Part shown: positions 6,753-13,206 of the stretch, in pieces | How positions within the stretch are numbered: position 1 is the first letter of the stretch | Layout of the letters: each line of letters starts with the position of its first letter | Source of the DNA: an uncultured Peptococcaceae bacterium | GTDB lineage: Bacteria; Bacillota; Peptococcia; Peptococcales; Peptococcaceae | Length of the DNA stretch: 18,289 nt | Assembly: GCA_910585405.1 (NCBI GenBank) | Contig: CAJUDO010000045.1 | Coordinates: 1-18,289 of the forward strand | Direction: 5' to 3' | Notes under the pieces: model-generated | The model's input: the letters and a program-made list of their open reading frames with translations, nothing else | What the model was told of the DNA's origin: nothing | The model's database searches: none | Made by a program: the position numbers and the translations under genes

Positions 6753-7670
6753 TTACTCTTGCAGTCTGGAAAAATACTGCTTTAATAAAGTAAGTACAAG
6801 ATCTGTTGCTTCTGTAGATACTTTTGAATAAAATGTATAAAATGAAAAGAAAAGATTTATTCCAGAAAATGGTATACTTTTGACACTTCCATTTTCAATA
6901 TAATAGTTATTGTGAGAAACAATATTTGGTAATATGGTAGCAAGGGAGATATCTTTTGAAACTAAATGAAATAAGTTCTCTTGGTGCATAGAACTGTAAG
7001 TCCGTTTTAGATGAAACTTATCCAGAAAATTTAAGTATGGAAATATGTCTTTTTCTGGGTAGAGCGTCAAAGTGAATTCTTTCAACTTTGCTGGTTTTAA
7101 ATGCCTGTACTGTGCATAAGGATGGTTGCTGTTGAGAAAAATACATAACTCATCATTAAACAACGGAAAAAAAGAGAGATCTCTAGAGCGAATATCAGCC
7201 GTTAAGAATTTTTCTTTTTCTTTAGTATATCCATTGATAATGATAAAGTTGTTTTCTTCTGAAATATAGTCAAAAAGTTGTTCACCACGCGCTTCATATA
7301 AATGAATGGTGATATCAGGGTATAATTGTTTGCATTCTAAAATGATACTGGGCATAATAGCGTTACAAATGGAAGTCGGTGCAGCGACAACAACATGTCC
7401 GCTGATATATTTTTGAGAAGAGTCAGATAACAGAAACCATTTTTGGACAGTATGAAGTATATCTTCTGCTTCTATCAAAATTTGTTTACCACGAGATGTC
7501 AGTTCGACACCCTGTTTGGAGCGGAGTAATATAGGATAACCGAGCTCCTTTTCGAAAGCTGTCAAAGATGCAGAAAGTGCTTGTTGACTAATATATAATT
7601 TTTGAGCAGCTTGATTGATAGAAGAAGAATTTGCGACTTCAACAAAATATTCTAATTGTTTTATTTGCAT
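6753..7670 (-). CDS. LysR-type transcriptional regulator
   Basis: A 305-residue LysR-family regulator. Residues 1-60 are the winged helix-turn-helix, with the classic opening MQIKQLEYFVEVANSSSINQAAQKL as separate recognisable blocks, then a linker helix. From about residue 90 the co-inducer-binding domain begins (HVVVAAPTS). It is transcribed away from the reductase gene across a 330-base shared region, the standard arrangement for a LysR protein controlling its divergent neighbour. GAGGTG lies just upstream of ATG 7670. The inducer is presumably the substrate imported by the transporter in the same module, or a derivative. Codon use looks more AT-rich than in the genes to the left. Family assignment is firm; target and ligand are inferred. 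Confidence 0.93.
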   Translation of the reverse strand: MQIKQLEYFVEVANSSSINQAAQKLYISQQALSASLTAFEKELGYPILLRSKQGVELTSRGKQILIEAEDILHTVQKWFLLSDSSQKYISGHVVVAAPTSICNAIMPSIILECKQLYPDITIHLYEARGEQLFDYISEENNFIIINGYTKEKEKFLTADIRSRDLSFFPLFNDELCIFLNSNHPYAQYRHLKPAKLKEFTLTLYPEKDIFPYLNFLDKFHLKRTYSSMHQENLFHLVSKDISLATILPNIVSHNNYYIENGSVKSIPFSGINLFFSFYTFYSKVSTEATDLVLTLLKQYFSRLQE

Positions 7671-8000
7671 AATTTCACCTCAAGTGTGTTATTACAATCT
7701 ATTTTTGTATCATTGGTGAAAAATAATCTGTTTTGCACTGATAGGGAAAATTGATACAATGTGTGTAGAAAATATTTAGGATTTGTACATTTCTATTATA
7801 AATATTTCATATTACGTTGTAAATAAAAATCTGTATGGAGTCAAGGTAATTGCATTGTAAGGAATCATTCTAGAAAAGCAAGTAAATAGATCTTTTATTG
7901 AATTTCTATATATTTTAAGGAAAAAATATATAGAAAAATCTTTGGAGAAAGAATTTTAAATGCTGTTATTTTGACATTGAAGTATACCAGGAGGTAGATT
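7671..8000. promoter_or_regulatory. Divergent regulatory region between LysR and the reductase
   Basis: A gene-free 330-base stretch. It contains an inverted repeat TTGTATCA (7705-7712)/TGATACAA (7752-7759) with a related ATTACAA at 7691-7697, suitable as LysR operator sites. A possible reductase promoter is TTGATA (7751-7756), 16 bases, TATTTA (7773-7778), overlapping the right half-site. Further downstream lies a 14-bp hairpin (7903-7936), and the ribosome binding site is AGGAGGT at 7989-7995. The inferred transcript leader would exceed 200 bases. Confidence 0.55.
7903..7936 (+). repeat. Perfect 14-bp inverted repeat in the reductase leader
   Basis: TTTCTATATATTTT (7903-7916) and AAAATATATAGAAA (7923-7936) are perfect complements around the loop AAGGAA. 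The stem is entirely AT plus two G-C pairs, and no T-run follows, so it is not a canonical terminator. It may be an RNA stability or regulatory element, or a protein-binding palindrome. Confidence 0.7.
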
Positions 8001-9983
8001 ATGAATCCATATTATCCACACTTATTTGAACCGTTAAAACTGAAAAATGGGATGACAATGAAGAACAGAATTGTTGCCTCTCCAACTCATCATAGTGCAG
8101 TCAGCAATCCACCAAACAACTTGTTTAACGAAACGGGATGTGCACTTTACGGAGAACGTGCTCAGGGTGGTGCTGCTGTTGTTACGATAGGAGAAGGAAA
8201 AATGGGAGATATGACGACCTGTGCACATGATAGTCATGTAAATTGTTATGAACCCAATGCTGTTTTTGCGTTTCACAATTATACATCTTTTGTGCATGGT
8301 TTTGGTGGATTAGCTTCGATTGAATTTAATCACGGTGGGCATTTCTCAAAAGAAGATCCCAAAAGTGCTTCTGCCTTTATGACACCGCAAGGCTGGTTTT
8401 CGAGGGAAATGACAGAAGATGATATGAATAGAGTTGCTGATCAGTATGCGAATGCCTGTTTGATGGCGAAAAAAGCAGGGTTTGATATGGTATGTTTACA
8501 CTTTGCCCATGGTTGGTTGATGGGGGGATTTTTATCGCCAATGGTCAACCAGCGAACAGACCAATATGGTGGTAGTGTTGAAAACAGGTGTCGATTTCCA
8601 TTGATGGTATTGAAGCGTATTCGGGAAATGGTTGGTAATGATTTGGCACTTGAGGTTCGTTTAAGCGGAGAGGAGTATGTTCCCGAGGGATTGCATATTG
8701 AGGATGTTGTAGAAATTGCAAAATTAATTGAAGATAAAGTTGATTTGATTCAGATTACCTGTGGGACACGCCTACATGCGGTGACACGAGCACTGATGCA
8801 TCCAACTCATTTTGTGTCACATGGTCACAATGCTGTTTATGCTCGTAAAGTAAAAGAAGCTGTATCGGTGCCAGTTGGATGTGTTGGGGCTGTTACGGAT
8901 CCAGAACTGGCAGAAAAGATGATTGCGGAAGGGTATTGTGATTATATTGTGATGGCACGGGCGTTGATTGCAGATCCAGATTGGGGAGAAAAAGCACGCT
9001 ATGGTCATGCAGAACAGATTCGGCCGTGTATAAAATGTTTACGTTGCCTAGACATTACTGCTGGAAGAGTGAATACTGCAACAAGAGCAGTTTTGGATAA
9101 CCCAAAAGCGGTACAGAAAACAGAATGTTCAGTAAATCCATTATTTGGAAATAACATGATAAAATCAAATTATCCTCCAGTAAAGGGAAATAAGAAAGTT
9201 GTTATAGTTGGAGGTGGTGTTGCAGGCATGCAAGCTGCATTAACAGCGTCGCAACGTGGACATGAAGTGGTACTATTCGAAAAACAAAATAAACTGGGGG
9301 GACAATTATTTTATGCGGATCATGTATGGTTCAAATCCGATATGAAAAAATATCGTGAATATATGGTGCGTCAAGTGATGGATTCGTCTGTCACAGTAAA
9401 ATTGAATACGGAAGCCACTTCGGAGCTGGTACAGTCGGAGAAACCAGATGCGGTTCTTGTGGCAACAGGGGCAATTCCGATTATTCCACCGATAAAAGGG
9501 GTTGACAATCAAAATGTTGTGCCAGCGATTGAAGTCTTTGGAAATGAAGATAAACTAGGCAAAAAGGTTGTAATTGTTGGTGGTGGAATGGTTGGCTGCG
9601 AGACAGCACTGCACTTGACCAGCAAAGGGTATGATGTTGTAATTGTTGAAATGGGAGAAATATTGGCGCCAGATGCGATTTTTACTGAGAGGATGCATAC
9701 GTTAGAGTATATGGAAAAAGATACCCATCTAACTTATCAAACATCGACCAAATGCGTTGAAATAAAATCAGATGGGATTCAGGTCTTATGCCAAGATGGA
9801 ACAGAAAAGTTTATTGCAGCAGATTCTGTTGTTCTTTCAGCGGGAATGAAACCGGATGTGAACACCTTTGATATGTTTGATGACTGTGCGATTGATATAA
9901 TCCGTATTGGTGATTGTAGTAAGACAGGAACGATTTATACAGCAGTGCATAGTGCGTTTGATGCGGCAAGTGTACGAATTTGA
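8001..9983 (+). CDS. Old Yellow Enzyme-family Fe-S flavoprotein (enoate/2,4-dienoyl-CoA reductase-like)
   Basis: A 660-residue three-domain reductase of the FadH/2-enoate reductase/BaiCD family. Residues 1-340 are the FMN TIM barrel (opening LFEPLKLKNGM, then NQRTDQYGGSVENR). A cysteine cluster binds a 4Fe-4S centre (CIKCLRC 343-349, Cys376). Residues 398-660 carry the FAD site (VVIVGGGVAGMQAA), a second dinucleotide site (VVIVGGGMVGCETA) and the C-terminal IGDCSKTGTIYTAVHSA. Electrons would pass NAD(P)H-FAD-FeS-FMN to an activated C=C bond. Oddities: the usual HGYL active-site motif is HGWL (Trp172), and the cysteine spacing is C-x2-C-x2-C-x26-C rather than C-x2-C-x3-C-x11-C as in E. coli FadH. 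The substrate is unknown; the neighbouring anion transporter suggests a carboxylate, not a CoA ester. Confidence 0.93.
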   Translation: MNPYYPHLFEPLKLKNGMTMKNRIVASPTHHSAVSNPPNNLFNETGCALYGERAQGGAAVVTIGEGKMGDMTTCAHDSHVNCYEPNAVFAFHNYTSFVHGFGGLASIEFNHGGHFSKEDPKSASAFMTPQGWFSREMTEDDMNRVADQYANACLMAKKAGFDMVCLHFAHGWLMGGFLSPMVNQRTDQYGGSVENRCRFPLMVLKRIREMVGNDLALEVRLSGEEYVPEGLHIEDVVEIAKLIEDKVDLIQITCGTRLHAVTRALMHPTHFVSHGHNAVYARKVKEAVSVPVGCVGAVTDPELAEKMIAEGYCDYIVMARALIADPDWGEKARYGHAEQIRPCIKCLRCLDITAGRVNTATRAVLDNPKAVQKTECSVNPLFGNNMIKSNYPPVKGNKKVVIVGGGVAGMQAALTASQRGHEVVLFEKQNKLGGQLFYADHVWFKSDMKKYREYMVRQVMDSSVTVKLNTEATSELVQSEKPDAVLVATGAIPIIPPIKGVDNQNVVPAIEVFGNEDKLGKKVVIVGGGMVGCETALHLTSKGYDVVIVEMGEILAPDAIFTERMHTLEYMEKDTHLTYQTSTKCVEIKSDGIQVLCQDGTEKFIAADSVVLSAGMKPDVNTFDMFDDCAIDIIRIGDCSKTGTIYTAVHSAFDAASVRI

Positions 9984-10004
9984 CTGAAATAGAAAAAATG
10001 TTTG

Positions 10005-10137
10005 GTCCTGCTAAACTGATATAAAGAATATGGTGTGAAGCGGTATTAAGGCATAGGTAAATTGGGGTCAAAAAACGAAACTGCAAAGCTCTATACTTAT
10101 ACCCTTTGGAGTTTTTCTTCTAACAGTTTAGCAGAAC
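10005..10137 (+). ncRNA. Candidate structured RNA between reductase and transporter
   Basis: Outer arms GTCCTGCTAAACTGATA (10005-10021) and 10121-10137 pair at 15 of 17 positions, including an uninterrupted CTGCTAAACTG/CAGTTTAGCAG core. Inside, 10038-10056 pairs with 10091-10106: AAG/CTT, GGTAT/ATACC, AAG/CTT, ATAG/CTAT with two single bulges and one small internal loop. The 3' arm ends 13 bases before the transporter's ribosome binding site. Nested stems suggest a cis-regulatory RNA or processing element; a small MITE-like insertion is the alternative. Confidence 0.5.
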
Positions 10138-10164
10138 TTTTGATATTAAGAAGGAGTTTTTACA

Positions 10165-11544
10165 TTGAATACAACGACAAAGAAAACAATTGAGTGGGTT
10201 ATTGCGCTGATTGTACCGATTTTTATTTTGCTGATTCCGAACAATGAAGTATTTACAACATTGTTGGCTAAATTTTTCTGCGTTACACTGATTGGAATAT
10301 TCATATTATTGTTTGAATTAGCCGAGCCTGCAATTGTAGGGATATATTTTATTTTTGCATATTCATTAACAGGCATTGTGGAGTTGAGCAGTGCGTTAGC
10401 AACATTTAGTAGCGGTATAGTATTGCAAATAATATGTTGTTTGTTGATCGTTGAAATTGTTAGTAATACGTCATTGCTGGATAGATTAGCGTACAATTTG
10501 ATAATGAAAACAGGGGGAAGCTATGCAGGTATTTTTATGGGCTTGGCGCTGATCGGGATCGTATTTGGAGTTTTGATTCCTTCTGCATCTGCAAGTATGA
10601 TCGTACTGTTTTTAGGAATGGGGATTTGTAAAGGTTTAGATATAAAACCCTATTCCAATATGGCTGCTGGAATTATTGCAATGGCAGGGTTTGCCGTTGT
10701 CTGTGCGCAGCACTATCTGTATTCAGCAACTGGGGTCGGTGTTCCCCTAGCGTTATTGGAAAACGTGATTGAGAATTTTTCGGTCAACTATCTGCAAATA
10801 TTTTCTAATAATATTGTGATGATTCCAGAAATCTTTATTGTTGCATTTGTTCTTACCAAACTATTCAAACCAGAACAGTCTATCAGTTCTAAAGAATATT
10901 TTCGTAAGAAACTAGATGATTTGGGATCATGGAAAGATGAGGAAAAAAAGAGTATAGTAGTATTGGTATGTATGTTTATGTTTTTTGTGACCAATAAATG
11001 GCATGGGTTAGACTTAACATATGGTTTTGTGGGTGCTTGCATTTTGTTTTATCTACCTTTCATCAATGTGGGAAGGAAAGAAAATTTGAAAGGTGTTAGT
11101 ATTGATATTATTTTGGTAGTTTGTGGCTGTATGTTGATTGGAACGGCCGGTGCAGCAGCAGGAATCAAGGAGTTTATTACTGTGATTGTTGCGCCGCTCC
11201 TTCAAGGGGGGAATACAGTAGTATTTGTAGCTGTAGCATGGTTAAGTGGTGTTATTGCTAATATGCTAATGACGCCTTTGGCTTTAATGACTACTTTGAC
11301 AATTCCTTTGGCACAAATTGGACAAACTATTGGAATTGATCCAGTTGTTGTAGCTTATATTTTAAGTCACACGGCAGACTACGTGTTATTCCCTTATGAA
11401 AGTACATCGTTCTTGATCATGTATGGATTAGGCATGATGTCGATGAAGCAGTTTGTAAAAGCGGCAGGTACATTAACACTTATTGGGGGGATATTAACAG
11501 TTGGTCTTTCGAGCGTTTACTGGCTATTTTTAGGCATAATGTAA
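10165..11544 (+). CDS. SLC13/DASS-like (ArsB/NhaD superfamily) anion transporter
   Basis: A 459-residue inner-membrane transporter with about 11-12 hydrophobic segments in two pseudo-repeats separated by a charged loop (about 233-262). The re-entrant-hairpin positions carry GVLIPSASAS (135-144) in the first half and SGVIANMLMTP (361-371) in the second, the places where DASS carriers have Ser-Asn-Thr motifs. The second lacks the usual SNT, so substrate or coupling may differ. Likely role: Na+- or H+-coupled uptake of a mono- or dicarboxylate. The start is TTG 10165, with AAGGAG at 10151-10156 eight bases away. It follows the reductase on the same strand, 181 bases apart, and is probably co-regulated by the LysR protein. 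Substrate is inferred from context only. Confidence 0.85.
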   Translation: MNTTTKKTIEWVIALIVPIFILLIPNNEVFTTLLAKFFCVTLIGIFILLFELAEPAIVGIYFIFAYSLTGIVELSSALATFSSGIVLQIICCLLIVEIVSNTSLLDRLAYNLIMKTGGSYAGIFMGLALIGIVFGVLIPSASASMIVLFLGMGICKGLDIKPYSNMAAGIIAMAGFAVVCAQHYLYSATGVGVPLALLENVIENFSVNYLQIFSNNIVMIPEIFIVAFVLTKLFKPEQSISSKEYFRKKLDDLGSWKDEEKKSIVVLVCMFMFFVTNKWHGLDLTYGFVGACILFYLPFINVGRKENLKGVSIDIILVVCGCMLIGTAGAAAGIKEFITVIVAPLLQGGNTVVFVAVAWLSGVIANMLMTPLALMTTLTIPLAQIGQTIGIDPVVVAYILSHTADYVLFPYESTSFLIMYGLGMMSMKQFVKAAGTLTLIGGILTVGLSSVYWLFLGIM

Positions 11545-11568
11545 GATAGAATAGAGAAAAGAGTAGAA

Positions 11569-11610
11569 AAAGAGTAGCTTCTGTGTAATACGGAAGCTAC
11601 TCTTTGTGTT
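11569..11610 (+). terminator. Rho-independent terminator of the transporter
   Basis: AAAGAGTAGCTTC (11569-11581) pairs perfectly with GAAGCTACTCTTT (11593-11605), 13 bp, followed by GTGTTTTATAT. It closes the LysR module on the right. Confidence 0.8.
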
Positions 11611-11819
11611 TTATATAAATATCGGACGAATATGTGAATGAAAATAAAATAGAAATATTAATCTGAAAGTCATGTAATGTATATAGCAGCGATATTTTGT
11701 GATTTTTTACCGAAAACAAAACATTTTTTCACAGAAAGTTTTTCTTAGCCCAAAAAGCAGGGTTTTTTCTTTATTAGTGGAAAAAATTTAGGTAAGAAAG
11801 AAAAATAGTGTCATATTTT

Positions 11820-11836
11820 TGTAAGCTATATGTAAG
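11820..11836 (+). promoter_or_regulatory. WalR-like direct repeat (TGTAAG-N5-TGTAAG)
   Basis: Two identical TGTAAG hexamers are spaced by exactly five bases, one helical turn apart, where the -35 would lie. The WalR (YycF) consensus is TGTWAH-N5-TGTWAH; only the last base of each half differs. WalRK controls cell-wall turnover genes, and the next gene makes peptidoglycan. Confidence 0.45.
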
Positions 11837-11843
11837 CCAGCGG

Positions 11844-11852
11844 TGCTATAAT
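11844..11852 (+). promoter_or_regulatory. Extended -10 promoter of the glycosyltransferase
   Basis: TGCTATAAT is a TGn extended -10 with a perfect TATAAT and no -35. It starts eight bases after the TGTAAG repeat, so a bound regulator would touch RNA polymerase. Confidence 0.65.
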
Positions 11853-11906
11853 AAATAAAATTCAGATTTAAATATAAATTTGGAAAATAGAATAATAAAG
11901 GTGGAT

Positions 11907-12617
11907 ATGTTTTTGATCAGAGCATTATTTCGATTGATTCATAAACTTGTTGCACTGGCTGTAGTGCTGGTGCTGGCACTGGGATTGTTCTTGGTGTATG
12001 AAGGATATCAAATTTATGAGCAGGCAGTGGAGGAGACTCCAGTGCAGCAAGTAATGGAACAAATTCAGAGTCAGCCGCATTATACAACATTGGACAATAT
12101 TCCTCAGATTTATTGTAATGCAGTGATTGCTACAGAGGATCATCGTTTTTATATTCATAAAGGAATTGATGTGATTGCCATTACGCGTGCTTTGTTGCAT
12201 GATATTCAAGCAGGAAAAATGGTGGAAGGCGGTAGCACTATCACACAACAGTTGGCGAAAAATCAGTTTTTCACGCAAAAAAAGGAACTGACGCGCAAAA
12301 TTGCCGAGGTGTTTATGGTGCGGGAAATAGAAAAATTGTATGACAAAGAAGAAATTTTAGAGTTGTACATTAACAGCATTTATTATGGAGAAGGATACTA
12401 CTGTATTTATGATGCCAGCATGGGCTATTTTGGAAAAATTCCTGCAGAATTGAGTGACAGTGAATGTGTGCTCTTGGCAGGAATTCCCAATGCACCGTCG
12501 GTGTATGCGCTTACTGTCAATGAAGAATTGGCGCGGCAAAGACAGAAGCAAGTAATACAAGATATGATAACATGGGGTTATTTGACAAAGGATGAGGCCA
12601 CTGCTTTAGCGCAATAA
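11907..12617 (+). CDS. Monofunctional peptidoglycan glycosyltransferase (GT51)
   Basis: A 236-residue membrane-bound enzyme that polymerises lipid II into glycan strands. Residues 14-32 are the single membrane anchor. The GT51 motifs follow in order: ATEDHRFYIHKGID (catalytic Glu77), EGGSTITQQLAKNQFF (107-122), RKIAEVFMVREIE (second catalytic Glu134), then LELYINSIYYG and LAGIPNAPSVY. The chain ends after the GT51 domain, so it has no penicillin-binding transpeptidase domain, and the length suits a monofunctional MtgA/SgtB-type protein. ATG 11907 is chosen because AAAGG lies five bases upstream; an in-frame TTG 27 bases earlier has no ribosome binding site. It directly precedes spoIIID and mbl, consistent with a shape/cell-wall neighbourhood. 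Confidence 0.93.
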   Translation: MFLIRALFRLIHKLVALAVVLVLALGLFLVYEGYQIYEQAVEETPVQQVMEQIQSQPHYTTLDNIPQIYCNAVIATEDHRFYIHKGIDVIAITRALLHDIQAGKMVEGGSTITQQLAKNQFFTQKKELTRKIAEVFMVREIEKLYDKEEILELYINSIYYGEGYYCIYDASMGYFGKIPAELSDSECVLLAGIPNAPSVYALTVNEELARQRQKQVIQDMITWGYLTKDEATALAQ

Positions 12618-12666
12618 ATTCCTGAAAAAAGGATACGCTATATTGGGCTGAATTTTTCGAATTTTA

Positions 12667-12696
12667 GTCATTGTACCAAGCTTTCAAACATATACT
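12667..12696 (+). promoter_or_regulatory. Candidate sigma-E-type promoter of spoIIID
   Basis: GTCATTGT (12667-12674), 14 bases and CATATACT (12689-12696) resemble the sporulation sigma-E pattern (ATATT-like -35, CATACAnT-like -10). spoIIID is a mother-cell gene transcribed by sigma-E in B. subtilis. The match is partial. Confidence 0.4.
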
Positions 12697-12742
12697 GCAT
12701 AATAAAAAATACTCCGTTCGAAGTGGGCGAGGGAGGTACATT

Positions 12743-13072
12743 ATGCAGGAATATATCGAAAAGCGTGTGTTGGAGATTTGTGATTATATTATTCAGACGG
12801 GAGCTACCGTGCGTCAGGCGGCAATGCAGTTTGGTGTGAGTAAATCTACCGTTCATAAGGACTTAACAGAACGATTACTGGAACTGAATAAAGAGCAATA
12901 TGAAAAGGTAAAAGCTGTATTGGATAACAACAAAGCGGAACGACATTTGCGGGGCGGCGAAGCTACCAGGCAGAAATATGCTCATCAGGCGCAATTGTGG
13001 TCAAAAGGTGAGAAAAATAATGATTTTGCCAGAAATATGACTTGTATTCACAACGAAAAAATACTAAAATAA
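12743..13072 (+). CDS. spoIIID: Sporulation transcriptional regulator SpoIIID
   Basis: A 109-residue DNA-binding regulator of mother-cell gene expression during endospore formation. The N-terminal part matches the family closely: YIEKRVLEICDYII, a helix-turn-helix at about 22-42 (TVRQAAMQFGVSKSTVHKDL), LTERLLELN, and the basic C-terminal signature RHLRGGEAT (67-75) that contacts the minor groove in B. subtilis SpoIIID. The protein is longer than the roughly 80-95 residues usual for the family; residues from about 87 on form an extra polar tail. ATG 12743 is set by GGGAGG at 12731-12736; an upstream in-frame start has no signal. The spoIIID-mbl order is the same as in B. subtilis. Confidence 0.95.
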   Translation: MQEYIEKRVLEICDYIIQTGATVRQAAMQFGVSKSTVHKDLTERLLELNKEQYEKVKAVLDNNKAERHLRGGEATRQKYAHQAQLWSKGEKNNDFARNMTCIHNEKILK

Positions 13073-13142
13073 TAATGTTAAAAAAGAGTACAAGAAAAAG
13101 AATCTATAACAATATAAAACAATTTGGATATTTCACAGGTAC

Positions 13143-13173
13143 TTGATTGGTAGAAACAGAACGTTGGTATATA
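13143..13173 (+). promoter_or_regulatory. Possible promoter of mbl
   Basis: TGGTATATA (13165-13173) looks like an extended -10, with TTGATT at 13143-13148 as a distant -35 (19-base spacing). It lies about 35 bases upstream of the mbl start, so mbl could be expressed in vegetative cells independently of spoIIID. Confidence 0.4.
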
Positions 13174-13206
13174 GATAGATTAAGATGTAAAAGGAGCGAA
13201 AAAATA

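Larger units (their letters stand above)
11611..11906. other. AT-rich spacer carrying the glycosyltransferase control region
   Basis: Together with the preceding terminator this is over 300 bases with no gene. The left two thirds shows only AT-rich sequence with no clear motif. The right end holds the direct repeat at 11820-11836, an extended -10 at 11844-11852 and the ribosome binding site AAAGG at 11897-11901. Confidence 0.6.

Noticed and set aside
10042..10104. Resemblance to a c-di-GMP-I (GEMM) riboswitch: GCATAGG..AAA and a later GCAAAGC
   Set aside because: The conserved P2 hairpin with GNRA tetraloop and the P3/receptor helix cannot be drawn, and the real pairing is the bulged stem described. 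The short matches are likely chance.
11880..11906. Upstream TTG start for the GT51 gene
   Set aside because: No ribosome binding site before it, whereas ATG 11907 has AAAGG at proper distance and gives the normal anchor.
13147..13206. Extended start of the Mbl protein at TTG
   Set aside because: The added 20 residues have no counterpart in MreB/Mbl proteins and overlap the candidate promoter.
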